Source: Phoronis australis (taxonomy: Eukaryota; Phoronida; Phoronidae). From it: a stretch of DNA of 64,000 nt. The translations under genes were made by a program, and so were the position numbers. Below the pieces are notes generated by a model. The model had not been told where the DNA came from. It searched no databases and saw only the letters and a program-made list of their open reading frames with translations. Where the stretch lies: positions 4,714 to 68,713 of the forward strand of contig NMRA01000404.1 in assembly GCA_002633005.1 (NCBI GenBank). Reading direction: 5' to 3'. Below, one piece after another: positions 10,426 to 22,454 of this stretch (position 1 is the first letter of the stretch; each line of letters begins with the position of its first letter).

Positions 10426-10504
10426 TCATGAGCAGCAGTTCGTAAGTGTGTATGTTGTGTTGTCTGGGTAGCCTTCCTTATCCAGCGATTGTTGAAGGCA
10501 CACT
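10426..10504 (-). CDS. Element E gene, candidate terminal exon
   Basis: A strong acceptor (long pyrimidine tract ending TTTATTGCAG) precedes a 26-codon frame that ends LDKEGYPDNTTYTLTNCCS and a TGA stop. The second E copy has the same exon at 23075-23153, of identical length, with an intact acceptor and stop and mostly conservative changes. I do not recognise the protein. The matching boundaries and frame in both copies are the main reason to regard it as coding. Confidence 0.4.
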
Positions 10505-11420
10505 CTGCAATAAAGACAATAAATTTTAATAACAGACGGGTAAAAGCTATCAGTATAAGACAACTTAACTTGCTGGATATTTATCATGCTGTTTATACAA
10601 CACTGATTTGTAAAACTTCCTGACTTATATACAGAGCCTAGAATAATCTTCAAACTCAAAATTTAACCAATCACTCTCCACGATTTAAGTGCAAGACTGG
10701 CCTGCAAGTTTACTTCAAGCATGCACTTTACAGTGGGTCAGTTTTCCACACTCTGTTTTGAATGAAGTTTTAATCCTGGATTTGCGACATTCAAAACAAT
10801 TTTATTCTATATAACTTGAATACAAAACATGCACACGGTCACCTATCATGCTATCACAATCGAGAACAAACCGTGCATATGACAAAACTTAATGTGTTAA
10901 TAAAAGTTGGACTTCAGGCTAACCAGGTATCGTGTTCTGTAACTTTTTAGTTCAAGTTCTATGACAAATTAATTAATATTTTTATCGAATGATGAATCTG
11001 TTGGCAACTGCAATAAACTACAATTCCCATTATGAACTTTTCATTGTTTAATTCGTTAATCTGATAAGAAAATGCACAACTCTACATAATGATCAGAGCT
11101 AGTTGTATTCTAACTAGCTGTCTCCAGCCAGCGTAGAACTTCTTACTAATGTTTCATGGACATTTAGCCGGCACAACCAGGGTTAGAACTGGAAGTTTAA
11201 TCGCACATGTATACTTCCGCATGTACATGTACTTTTTGAAACTTATAGCAAAACCAAGAAGCTTTACATTGACTTGACCAAATGGCTACAAGAATCAGTG
11301 AGCTTGTTAAAGATTATAAGCCCATTGGCTAAACCAAGGACATATTTCATATTGTTTCAAATTCAAACTCTGATAGCAGCACTATTTTTATCTCAACAAC
11401 GAAACAATATGAATCTCTAC

Positions 11421-11525
11421 CTGCCATGTGGATGTAAACAGCCCAATAACACGCCTGGGTGATTGTTTCGATGCAAATGTTTGGATGTCTAGTTCTTCCA
11501 AGTACTCCGCCAAGTTAATAGAGAC
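11421..11525 (-). CDS. Element E gene, candidate internal exon (35 codons)
   Basis: The acceptor CATTGTTTTCAG and donor CAG|GTAGAG bound exactly 35 codons, phase 0 on both sides, reading VSINLAEYLEELDIQTFASK and continuing to a TSTWQ end. The second E copy has the same exon at 23998-24101 with one base missing, which breaks its frame. The phase agrees with the candidate first exon at 13064-13126. No family is recognised. No exon linking this to the terminal exon was identified with confidence; a conserved 18-nt segment near 11265-11282 has splice-like borders. Confidence 0.4.
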
Positions 11526-13063
11526 CTGAAAACAATGAGATATTAGCCAACATAACAGTATGTGATAGCTTCTTAACAATCCAGACATAACACATTTACA
11601 GGGAATGTTATCCATGTAAAGATCAGGGGCGGTCGGGCGGATCCAGGATTTTGAGTTGGGGGGTTAGGGCAGAGTAGGGTTTTGCCCATCAGACATTTAC
11701 CCCCTGCCCCCCAACTGCCAATTGATCTTGTAGCGTTTTAGGGGGCCGGGGCCATGGCCCCTTAGCTGTCCTCTGAATCCACCATTGAAGATACTGGCAT
11801 GGTCTTCACGAGAGGTCGTACTTAACCATAATAGTTTACAGTAAAAATAAAATTATTATCTCGCGTACAACAGTAAACGTAAAAATACTGTATCCTGTAC
11901 TCCTACCAATCACTTTACTGGCTAACATTTGCAAAGATATTAAATTGAGGTTCCAAGCAAATTTCTAGAGGGAAAAGAATATGCCCCAACAGACATGGGG
12001 AGATCATTCAAGTCAGTCCATATTCAACTCGACTCAACTCCTAGGTAAAGTTGTACCCAGATTAACTATCACTTTCCCCATGACACTGAAATATTTGATT
12101 TCAATAAAACCAGTCGAACTCGCATTGAATGTGAAAATTGTAAGTCTGAATATCGCAAACTTTTGCGACATTCTAGTATTCCACAACCCAAGTTTCACTG
12201 TGCATAACAATTGTTAACATGTTGACTGGTGAGAGTTCAATTGGGTACATTGTGACCTATGCCGGGGGTATTCCAGATAGGGTACTAGTAGTGGTATCGG
12301 AATGTCCTTTCGCATTCAATAACCTAGATCCTTCCGACAAACCTGAACAAATCAAAATAGGCAATACAATAGTTACATTGGTGATTCTTAATTTTGAGAA
12401 CCTGCGCGCACCCAAGGGAGGCTCGAACGAGCACCCCCCCACTTGCCGAAGTGGGCATGAAAAGGTCAGCCTCATAGAAACAAAAAAAAATTGAGAACGA
12501 GACTCGAGTCCACTAAAAAGCTGTAATTCAGGAATGCATTGTTCACAGCACTGAACATACCCCGTTTTTTTCGTAAAAGGTCAACATGCCCAAAAATTTG
12601 AGCACCCCCCATATTTTAGGATGGGTGCGTGGATGAGGCAATTGAACTTTGCAAATTATTAACCTGCAGTGATATGAGATTTTAAAATCAGGAGCTTCCA
12701 AGAATTACTACGAACATAGACATAAGCACACACAACCAATGCCAAATATACCCAACTTGGGAAATGATTACACTTTGCCTTGGTAGTCCCCCCCCCCTTG
12801 CATTGATCACACTGACACAACCTCAGAAGACAGAAATATAATAGAGTAATAGCCACATGTGAACGTTATGGCTTCCTCTGATGGACCTCCAGAAGTACAT
12901 TATGCGTTAGAAGTTTAGATAATTCACACACAGAATGAGTCCATGTCGGTATGTGACAGCGTGACTTGTGAGTGGCTGACAATAACAACTGATCTCAACA
13001 CGTTCGTTGGAAATCACTCCATGATTGTGGCCAATCGATTTTAGAACGCTCTCTGACACTAAC
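11526..13063. other. Element E interior with short non-conserved frames
   Basis: Plus-strand frames at 11981-12217 and 12219-12494 have counterparts in copy 2, but the second is frameshifted there and shows no domain, so the similarity reflects DNA copying rather than coding. A possible 44-nt minus exon ends at 12655 (CTGCAG|GTTAAT) but would introduce a stop after the first exon. Confidence 0.35.
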
Positions 13064-13126
13064 CTGACTTCCAAAACTTCTGAAATGTCTTCTTGCTGGC
13101 TCTGCTCGTAGTAATGTAAACTTCAT
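13064..13126 (-). CDS. Element E gene, candidate first exon (21 codons)
   Basis: An ATG at 13126 opens a frame reading MKFTLLRAEPARRHFRSFGS and ends at a good donor (CAG|GTTAGT), phase 0. The peptide is rich in Arg and hydrophobic residues with no acids after position 9, which resembles a mitochondrial presequence, though this is only inference. In the second E copy the equivalent start (26585-26587) is TTG and several codons differ, so that copy cannot start here. The 5' flank is CpG-containing (GCGCGC). No homologue recognised. Confidence 0.35.
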
Positions 13127-13639
13127 TGTCGCGCGCTAGCCAACACACGACCTTTTCTTCGAAGTTGACTGTCGGTTATAAAATTCAAACTGTTGACTTC
13201 CGGTGGAAACTGCCTTACGAATACAACTCAACACAAAGGAAACTTGCACAATAACTACGTTTTTTTAAGAATTGCATGAGTTCTATTGATTAAACTGTAC
13301 TGACCAGGTCAGTGTCTCAGGGGATTAACATTGGTTGCATTCTTACTGTTGTTGGTCACCGGATGTTCGCCTACATTTAAATTCACAAAGACATAAAGAT
13401 TACGTAATTGCACTAAATCTGTACTGACCAAGTTAACCGTTCGTCGTTTTATGGTTTGTATCTATATAAATGCTAAGGAAACATTCGGGCAATATTTTTA
13501 TGAGATGATGGGTTTTGCATGAGCAAACAATAATTTTTTGTTGGAAAATAATGGGAAAATTTTCGAACCAAAAATTAAATATCTCGCAATATTCAAATTT
13601 TAAAAACTTGAAAACGTAAATTTTCATCACATAGAAACG

Positions 13640-13990
13640 TTAGAGTTTTTACAAAAATTCAAGTTTTCCACACGTGAAAAAATCCTATTTTCTGAAAAAC
13701 TTAAGAAGTCAGGAAAACTTAAGTTTTTAAAATTACAAAACTTAAGTTTTGTGATAAACTTAAGTTATCAGAAAAACTTAAGTTTTGTTAGTAGAAAAAA
13801 CTTATGTTTTCTGAAAAACTTAACATTGTGCTGAAAAACTTAAGTTTTTGCCAAAAAACTTAAGTTTTAAAAACTTAAGTTTCTTTTAAAAACTTAAGTT
13901 TTTCCTCCAAAACTTAAGTTATTTTCCAAAAACTTACGTTTTTTCGCCAAAAACTTAAGTTTTCAGCGAAAAACTTAAGTTCATTTTTGT
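13640..13990. repeat. AACTTAAGTT minisatellite, right end of element E
   Basis: About 12 exact ACTTAAG cores with spacers such as TTTTCGCCAAA and TTTTGTTAGTA run up to the inverted terminus. The last unit before the end mirrors the first unit after the left end. Confidence 0.8.
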
Positions 13991-13995
13991 AAGGG

Positions 13996-14850
13996 TAAGC
14001 TTAAGTTAATTTATGACAGGTGCAACTAAAAGTGGCAGCTAATAGTTTTTACTTTGAATTAATTTCTTCAAAGAATATCTAATATGAAATTAACAAAAAA
14101 CAGAAAACAAACAAATTTCGTTTGTTCTTGTCGTGGATTAGGGGTTGCATTACCTGTGCATGGAATGAGTCAGTTTTAGGGACATGAGACCAACTTGTCA
14201 CCACAAAACTGCCAGTTTGTCAATTGTCAGGTGATATCTCCATTGGGTATTGGCTTAATTGGTGGTATTGACTTGCTTTCAAGTTCAATGGTAGAATGTC
14301 TTGGCAGAGCCAACACCTAAATTCTAGTATTTGGCAGAAACTGGTGTAAGTGTTGCAATTTCGCTCCCTTGATCCCTTTCATTAAGTTGTAAAAAGGCGC
14401 TTGCCTCCAGGTTGCCACAGCTCATCACACATGTACCCAAAGTTAAGACAGTTAACCATCACATCAATTTCGAGGGATGGTGACACTCAGTCTAGCCCTC
14501 GGGCCCGTTACGATAACCTTATCAGAGTGGAGGTCATACCACCAAGGTAGATTGATTGTTGTGAGTACTTGAAGGGGACCTCAGGGGTCTCACACTTCAC
14601 TGGCTTATCTACACTATTTTGAAAAGGCTTTACCCATGCAGTCACACATTGTGTATGGTGAAAGAGATAATGATAGCTGTAGTTGACTGGGCAAGTGGAA
14701 TTACTTTCGGTTATCACATTGTTGTAGACTCACAGTAGAACCCTGGTTTTCTGTTGGGATCAGACCGTCCGGAGTTGCACCATAATCCAACCAACTCCGG
14801 ACTCCATATTAAACAACACTCTACAGTGCTAACTTTCGCTTAGCACTGTG
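13996..14850. other. No recognisable gene
   Basis: The 69-codon minus frame at 14508-14717 has no recognisable motif, and no RecQ continuation was found. No repeat partner noticed. Confidence 0.35.
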
Positions 14851-14854
14851 ATAG

Positions 14855-15640
14855 AGTGATATGCGCACCTCGATAACTGGCCGAAAACGTTTTTTCCTGT
14901 AGAGGGCGCATTGACGAACCAATCATTTTCAAACTGGTCATGTGTTTTTTGCTATTGATTGGCTTTTATCTAATTTTGTTTAACCGGAAGTCACTTTCAA
15001 GATGGCGGCTCTGGCGCATTTTCACCCATTTTCAATCGTTCTGCTGTCGCATTTTTAACGGAAAGAGCAAATGACGTGAATTTTTGCATGTGGATTCCTT
15101 GAAGTATGCTCTTTCAAAAGTTCTGAGATAACGTTTTTCTCAGACTTACCGTTTTCGAGTTATTTGACTTTGAGTTTCAATAAAACGCAAAATTTTAATT
15201 TTTTCGAAAAAATTATGGAATGTTGCGAAACTATCAATGTAGATAGAGTTTGGAATGGGCTTTCAGAAGTTTTTCATTTTTCGCTAGGACGTATACTTTT
15301 CGAATTATTTGAGATTTTCTGATATCGCTGTTTTTTTGTTGAGCGCTCTTACTGCATTGATGTTGGTTTAGTTTATTTGAACAAGACTGTAGCTTATTTC
15401 TTACTAATTTATGACTTCTTCTAAGTTTGTCGTATGAATGTTATGATGTTGTTCATCATCGCCACCACCATCATCATATTCGTCATCATCGTCATCATCT
15501 TCGTCATCATCTCCGTCGTTGTCTTTTCCATTAATTTCGCCAAGTGTCGCTTAAGACTGCCACCTTCATCATCACAATCATCATCGTTGTTAATTTTGCC
15601 TATTGTCGCTCAAGACTGTAGGTAGCACTGAACAGTCAGG
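14855..15640 (+). repeat. Repeat family A, copy 3 (5'-truncated)
   Basis: It begins near the degenerate ATGCGCACCTCG block and CCTGTAGAGGGCG (14896-14908), then carries AAGATGGCGG at about 14999, the AT-rich core and the GTCATC tract (about 15455-15600) with GTCGCTTAAGACTG words. Confidence 0.75.
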
Positions 15641-16085
15641 CCGCGGCCATGGAGCATTTTCTGAGTCCCTAGAATTTATGTTGAGGGTGTGTGTCAGGTT
15701 TGGCGGGTAGTTTGAGGAAATTGTTGACAACAATTGCCAGGAAACTTATTTACTTGTGTTTTTGAATGAGAAAAGCCAAGTGTTTACCTACTTTTGATGC
15801 AAACTGGTGGCTGTCATTTGCTATCAAACCCTGTCGTATGCTGTCCAAGAAACCAGGTGCGATTTCAGCTGGCTGTCAGACAGATCAAATCTGCTAAAAA
15901 AAGTAGCTGGTAAGAGGCTTACTATGACCACATAGCTAGAATCTAGTGAGGACGAGCATTCTGAATCTTTAGTCAGACTTTTTCTAGCACTTGCATGGAA
16001 GTGGTTATTTCGGGGAGAAAATTGTCAAATTTGGCGTTTTTTGCAAATAGTTTTGTGTTCCGGGATTTTCTAGCCATGTATATTA
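15641..16085. other. No recognisable gene
   Basis: Unique-looking sequence between two family A copies; no motif or long frame. Confidence 0.4.
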
Positions 16086-16087
16086 CC

Positions 16088-17115
16088 TGCCATAATCGGA
16101 TCCAAGATGGCGGATGTGGCGGCCATTTTGTTTTCATTTAAAGGTTCAAATGCTACTGGAGGCTACAATTTATTACGTACAAGGCTAAGAATCGGCACAG
16201 TAAGTGGACTGGAAGTGTGCTACTAGTATACCGGAAATTGTTCACTTCCGGTTAAAGATGGCAGAAATCGCGCATGCGCACCTCGATTTCGGGAAAAAAC
16301 GTTTCTCCTGTAGGGGGCGCATTATAGGGCCAATACCTTAGAATTTTTGCAGATGTTAGTCTCTTATGACACGCTATTATATAAATCCAAAAAAACAGAA
16401 GTTGCTCTCAAGATGGCGGATCCGGCACATGTTGACCCATTTTCAGTCGTGCTGAGGTGCCATTTAAGTGGGAGGAGGAAATGATGTGAATTTTTGCATA
16501 TGGATTTGCTGAGGTATACGCTTTCAAATGTACTGTAACAATTTTTCTCTCAGACTTCCCGTTTTCGAGTTATTTGATTTTGAATTTCTTAAAAAAACGC
16601 ATAATTTCATTTTTTTCGAAAAATATATGGAATTGTGTGATACTATCAATTTAGATAGACTTTTGAATGAGCTTTCAGAAGATGTTTTTTTTCCATTTTT
16701 CGCTAGGACGTTTACTGTTTGAGTTATCTGAGATTTTCTGATAACGCTGTTCCTTTGTTGAGCGCTCTTGCTGCATTGTTGTTGGTTTATCTTCTATTGA
16801 ACTAGACTGTAGCCTATTTCTTATTGATTTATGACATCTAAGATCGTCGTATGAATGCTATGATGTTGTTCATCATCGCCACCACCGTCATCATATTCGT
16901 CATCTTCGTCATCATCTCCGACGTCATCTTTTCTTCAGTTAATTTCGTCAAGTGTCGCTCAAGACTGTAGCCTATTTCTTAGTGATTTCTAACCTCTACA
17001 TTCGTCATATGAATGATATCATAATTTGCATTGTCCATAGCTGTCGTCGTCTTTTCTGGTCATCTCTAACGTGGTTTTTTGGTTAATTTCTCCAAGTTTT
17101 GGTCCTCGGAGCGCT
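16088..17115 (+). repeat. Repeat family A, copy 4
   Basis: Nearly full-length. GGATCCAAGATGGCGGATG lies at about 16105, the inverted ETS pair at about 16232-16255, CGCGCATGCGCA at about 16269-16280, the CTCF-like CCTGTAGGGGGCG at 16307-16319, a second AAGATGGCGG at about 16412, then the core, the GTCATC tract and the closing CGGAGCGCTTTCATT. It keeps every regulatory-type motif of copy 1 except the 5' palindrome. Confidence 0.75.
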
Positions 17116-17790
17116 TTCATTTACTTGTTCATACCAACACTTCTGAATGACTAAAGAAAATTCATGTTTTAATACAATACAATACACCATGCATGACAAA
17201 TGTCGCCATTTTACATTTACCAATATAATGAAAACATCCAGGTATACGAGCGTAAAAACAGTAAAAAGCTACATCGCCGTGAAAATTTTTACAACAGTCT
17301 CTTAGCTTTCTCAGTTTCTTTTGACTGAACATTATCCTTCATGCTCATTTATGAGTCTTGGTGGGGTTTGATTGATTATGGCATTTCTGAAGTTCTTGTT
17401 TGTGTATTCTCCGTAGCCCAGGACATAACATCCAAAAGAACCTACCTCAGATATTCAGTCGTGATTGTGTATGGTAAGTAGAATAATTTTCTGATTATTT
17501 CAAATTTTGACCCACATAATTGATTAGAAAAAGTTGAAAAAGTAATTTTGTAAACTTGCCTCAAATCCCACTCGTAAATAAAAAATTTGCAATTTTTCTT
17601 GTGTTGGAGAGTTTATTTGTCTCCATTTCCGCAGGGCGACCGAGAATACAATTTTTCTTAGGTGACGGTGATATTATTTGGTTGAGGAATCCAATCACCA
17701 GAACATCTGGTACAAATATGTGGTTTCTAAATCAAATTCTATGTACCATCAACCATTAAAAAACACAGTTCAAAACACTAGTACTGCTTT
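17116..17790. other. No recognisable gene
   Basis: AT-rich sequence with a short AATACAATAC run near 17175. The 67-codon frame at 17556-17759 shows no motif. Confidence 0.35.
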
Positions 17791-19939
17791 CAGGGCTCGA
17801 CGCTATTAAAATTACCAGGTCGCATTTTGCGACGTAGCCAAAATCTCAGGTTGCATTTTCAAAATCCAGCTCTCATTCGTAAATGCCAGGTCGCAAAATT
17901 TTCCCGCCATTTTTACGCGCCAAAATAGATTTTTTAGATCATCGAGAAAATATTTAAATTATGTTCTTACCTGCAGCGTTAAATACTCACAAATTTTGGA
18001 TCTCAAAATTGACTTCATTCATGCAGGTAAGGCCTTACTGTTCTTCACAACTGCCATTGAAAGTCTCTAGAGCGCAAGGCAAGTTCCCGACATGAAAATT
18101 GAATCAGTGCTCTCTAACTGACTTGTGCATTTGAGTAGCTAAATTTGCTATGTGAAAAGGGAGAAAATGCCCGTTGAAAAAGTATCCGGGATTTTGTTAG
18201 ATCTGGCCTGCTACTGGCTGTCATCAAAGTCGTTAACGATTCAAACTAACTCGGGTAATGGCGAGATTGCTTCTCAATACCTTCCAAGTACGGAAAAAAT
18301 AGGTCAGTCACAAAACGACACGCATGTCACTAGTGTTAACTTTCTTTCCGTGGTATAAAACAAAGCCGGGATTTGGTTTTTACATGTTGTGAAAAGACGT
18401 TTTTGAAAACTGAAGTTGTGTAAAATGAAAGTGACACACCATATAAGCTGCGTGTCAATTTTAAACCACATGCGGTCGTTTGTAGTGCGCTATGATGGGC
18501 GCTAGCTTGAACTGTGGGTGCTTAATTGGAAATTCTCAACATTTAAAGGGGGACTTTTAATAGATCAGTGAGCGCTTATTATGAAACACTTTAATGGTAG
18601 GGAGTAGGCTTGTGCGTGAGCATAGTCGTTGACCTCAGTGTTTGCGGTAATAAGATATTAAACTCTACAATGGTAAGAAACGTTATAATAATACGATTTT
18701 GCGAGGCAAACTCCATCTAGTAGGGGTGACTTTCTGGATATCGTTACCACCTACATTGTACCCTTTTTAGCCACCCGGAATGATTTTGTGTTTAACTGCC
18801 CGCTTCAGCCGGAACAAGGTTGTTTCTATACTACGGTGGTTTGGGGAGCGAAAAGTTGCCGAGGGGGGGAGGGGGTATAAAGAGAAGAATGAAAAGTTCG
18901 CTAACTTGAACCACAATTTCGCATCTAGTGCCAGTTTAGTTGCAATAACTGGCTANAGAACATCGACCTCGGGAATCATCGGAACAGGAAAACGTCAGTT
19001 CTTGTTTATATGGGTCCCGGGACATCGGGTCTTTTATAACCGCTGGGAATCTGAGTTCATTTTCAAATAAACCAGAGCCAAGCCGGTATTCTCTTTCATT
19101 TAGGACTGTCGTTGTTCTTTGAAGTGGTGCGCACGCGCGAGTTCACGCACTTGAATCGCTGGAGATGGCCTACGCTTTACGTTGGCAACAACGTGTGAAA
19201 GACCAATCATATTTCGCGCACGTAGCCCCAGAAACATGTAAAGGGTTTGAGAATTTCTTGGCAACTGAAAGTAAAGACGTGACTGTCGTTTGGCGATTAA
19301 TGAGGTTGTCATTTTTACTTTGGCTGTCTTAATACGATAAAAAGGAGAACCACATCTCGGTCTAAGTCACGATTTTCTGCCGGGATTGCTTGCGTGCTAA
19401 CGGTGCCGCAGTGCAATATCAGGGATATTGTCGTGGATATTTGGTACATGTAATAAGGACATCTTATGTGAAAAATAAACATTTTTGTCCACCACAAAGT
19501 TTAGTAAGTTGATCGCTTAAGAATTAGTAGAAACACCATTGTTTTGTGAAATTTATCATGTGTTGAGCAGTTGCCCGAAACTGTTTTCGGCGAATCCAGG
19601 AATTTACAAAAGTGGCTGAAAGTGTGAGCCAATGAAACGCGTCAAAGATCGATTCTGCATATCCCATGTTCACGCGACTTGCTTACAAGTCATCGGAAGG
19701 GCTGTTCTCTGTTAGTGTTCTTTTGAACTTGGATTTGGCAACAACCAAATAACGGTCGGATTAACAAGAGCTGCTTTGTATTTGCCAGGTTTCTGTTGAG
19801 AAGTGTAAAAACTCAGCTCGCATTCTTTGGAAATTCCAGGTCGCATTTTGCGACTTGATACGAGCTGACAAAAATCTCAGCTCGCATTTCCAAATTTCAG
19901 GTCTCAAATGCGACCTGCAGCTCGTTATGTCGAGCCCTG
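17791..19939. mobile_element. hAT-like element family F, full-length candidate, 2.15 kb
   Basis: The left end CAGGGCTCGACG and the right end TGTCGAGCCCTG are inverted. Both carry subterminal GGTCGCATTT/AAATGCGACC palindromes. CAGGG termini are typical of hAT elements, but no 8-bp target duplication is visible and no transposase with hATC or BED motifs was found, so it is probably non-autonomous. Partners are at 127-363, 31298-31690 (reversed), part of 32315-32460 and 63255-63680. One undetermined base lies at 18956. The 96-codon frame at 18780-19070 crosses that base and has no recognisable domain. Confidence 0.55.
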
Positions 19940-21690
19940 GGTTTTCTTTTTCAGCCATGGCTGTAAGAGAAGGAACGCATACAAATTTAGTGTTTTGCAT
20001 AACATTGAATATCATTCTGTAAGTCTGCCTGAAAATTGTGTTTGACAAAAACGAGAAATACAATTGTTAAGATCCTGAAATAACATTAAATTTCAATGAA
20101 ATGTACGATTCAATTAAATGCCATGTGTATTAAAAACATGCAATGCAAAACTGAAACAAAATATTGATGGATTTCTGACTATTTTCAACTATATTAAGGA
20201 TTACTCTTGCCATAATTAACATTTTTTCGTACTTAAAAATGTGTAAATGTCGTAAGTACTGGTGCTTAAAACCAAGATCATCATACAAATATTTGCAAGA
20301 GGTGAAGGAATTCTGTCTAGATTTGTACCCTGAGTGAAAAAATGCCAGTTAAATTTAACAAAACAAAAATGTATATTGATAGCAAATGAAGGGATCAATA
20401 TTGTGATCAAATTTAATTTGATATAACTTTTGAAGATGAAATCTCAAAAATTTTGTTTTCTAAAATATTTTATTATGCAACTTCGGATTTTTGTCATGAA
20501 AATCAAAAGTGCTATATTTTGGTAGCTGTACATGCGAAAGTGAAACATTTTATTGGAGCGCACTGTATCAAGTATAATTTGGGGAGGTTTTGTAGTTGTC
20601 TGTGAAAGACTTATCTTCATTTATTGGGTATTTTACCGGTAGTTGAGCTTCCTATGGGTAAACAGCCGTTAGGTACGTAGCTCAATTTGCTCTGAGTTCA
20701 TAGCTGTTGGGTATATAGCTGAGCTTGCTGTGGAAATGATAAAAGTGATACATAAACTGGTACATAACCTGATATTTGTCTGTTGATATCCTTATGACAT
20801 AGGAGCAGCTTACAAATGAGGAGAGTCTCTGAATAATCCAAGCCTAGTGAGAAGGTATAACCAAGTCAGCATGGTGAAGAAGGATAGCGAGATGGGTGGC
20901 CCAGGAATCATTCAGAGGTGGAGCGATCCTGTGACGCCTTGAACTATGTGCTGTAAGTTATTATTAATAGTTGAACTGGAAAGCACTTTTCAGTGAGTGA
21001 AAGAAGATTTTTATTCCAGTATTGTTCGATCACGACTCCACTAATGACATAGTCATGCCATAAACTTTCCCACTAAATAAGATTGACCCAAACCCCGCCG
21101 ATCAGGGAAAACAGTGGGGTTTGGCCGATTGAACTAGACCGTAGTTATCCACCTTGGCTCACGGTCAAAGGGATCCCACCTAGCTGCTCTATTCATCGAG
21201 TCAGGAGCGAGGATAATTGGCTTCGCTCATGCGGATACGATCAGCTGATTACAATCTAGCCTAGATGACCGTACTTTTTATGGAGGGTGTTTTACATAGT
21301 TTTGAGTGTAATATTTGAAAAGAGGAGGGAAAAAAATGTTGGTACATCTTTGAATTTTTCAAATGGGCCCACAATAAGAGATTTAGTAACAGCAACACTC
21401 ACGATTACTTTCATTCGGCACGCACGAATACAAAAATATAGGAACCAAGTTAGGATAATATAGAACTACTCTGTATGTTATTTAGATTTTGGAGCACATG
21501 GGTTGCAATATTCAAAATATGTTTATTATAGCTCTTACAAGCTGTAAAACGACGTTTAATCTCATTGTGCTCATTCCATTGTCATCTGTCAAATCGGAAA
21601 TTTCCGAGATGTGATCTGTGCGCGTATGTATACAAAACACGTGATGTTATGTTCCTGAAGTATGAACATTTTGTAACAAAGTCTGTTGTC
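19940..21690. other. No recognisable gene
   Basis: AT-rich. A TAGCTGAGCTTGC-type word recurs loosely at 20640-20740. No splice-bounded coding frame, repeat match or RNA gene was seen. Confidence 0.35.
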
Positions 21691-21694
21691 GATA

Positions 21695-21828
21695 ACCTGC
21701 ATGCACTTGCTCACTCTTTCTCATACGCAGACGAACTTCGAAATAAACGTCACAACAACATGTGTGTTCATCTAGAGATTTTCTCGTGTTGCGGGGTATG
21801 ATGTGGCGCAGATTTGGACTTAGTTGCA
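21695..21828 (+). mobile_element. Fragment of TA-flanked element C interior
   Basis: The segment from TGCATGCACTTGCTCACTC to GCAGATTTGGACTTA matches 34435-34565 and 54005-54140, parts of the full C copies. It stops abruptly where element E sequence starts at 21829, marking a rearrangement or truncation junction. Confidence 0.55.
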
Positions 21829-22454
21829 TGTCATGCATACAATGCAGTGAAAACTAAATGAGGCTAATAATATATTCATATTTGCATCGTTCTCAGTCTA
21901 TGACAATATACGATAACTGAGGGATCAAAGTGGAATGTACAAACAGAGAAATCACTACCAAATCATGAAACACAACCAAAGAAAATGTGATTACATAGCC
22001 AGGAAGGACTAAACAAAAGTCTACGTTTCAACAGCACAGACTTGTTTAACTAAAATTACAGCAATGACACCAAGAATAACAAATCACTTAATATGCAAAA
22101 TCCAAGAATATCCGCAGAGACAAGAGCATAACATAAAACGTAACGGGTAATTAAAAGTTTATCGACAATGGCCACAGATCTGATTTTGGGAAGTACAATC
22201 CTTATGCTAGAAATAGTGCCTACAATCACCTATCATGGTTTTTAACCTTAAAAATATCAATTTTAAAGTCAAAGTTTTGTTTTGTTGACAATCATAATAA
22301 CAGTAAATCCAATACACTCCATGGTGCGAATAAGTTTCACTAAAGTAACCCTGGTTATACGAGATGGAAATTAGAAAACTTAGACCTTTGACCACAAAAA
22401 CATTCGTTTTCCTTTAATTTAAAGCTACAAACTGAACTTCATACACATATCTAC

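Larger units (their letters stand above)
8489..13995. mobile_element. Element family E, complete copy, 5.5 kb
   Basis: Both ends carry the same inverted terminus: CCCTTACAAAAATGAACTTA at the left faces its complement closing in TGTAAGGG at 13995. Each end is then filled by a long array of a palindromic AACTTAAGTT motif. TA flanks both sides and may be the target duplication. The 4.7-kb interior is repeated at 21829-27090. It contains a nested 0.5-kb MITE (9802-10300) and candidate spliced exons on the minus strand, but no transposase is recognisable. The size and two-sided minisatellite ends do not match a superfamily I can name; a non-autonomous DNA transposon is the best guess. Confidence 0.65.

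Noticed and set aside
12405-12460. GGCTCGAACGAG-like words resembling a tRNA T-arm (also near 25100)
   Set aside because: No anticodon arm, acceptor stem or box A at the right distance; part of element E.
14508-14717. 69-codon minus frame as a possible upstream RecQ exon
   Set aside because: No Walker A or other RecQ motif, and no matching splice phase.
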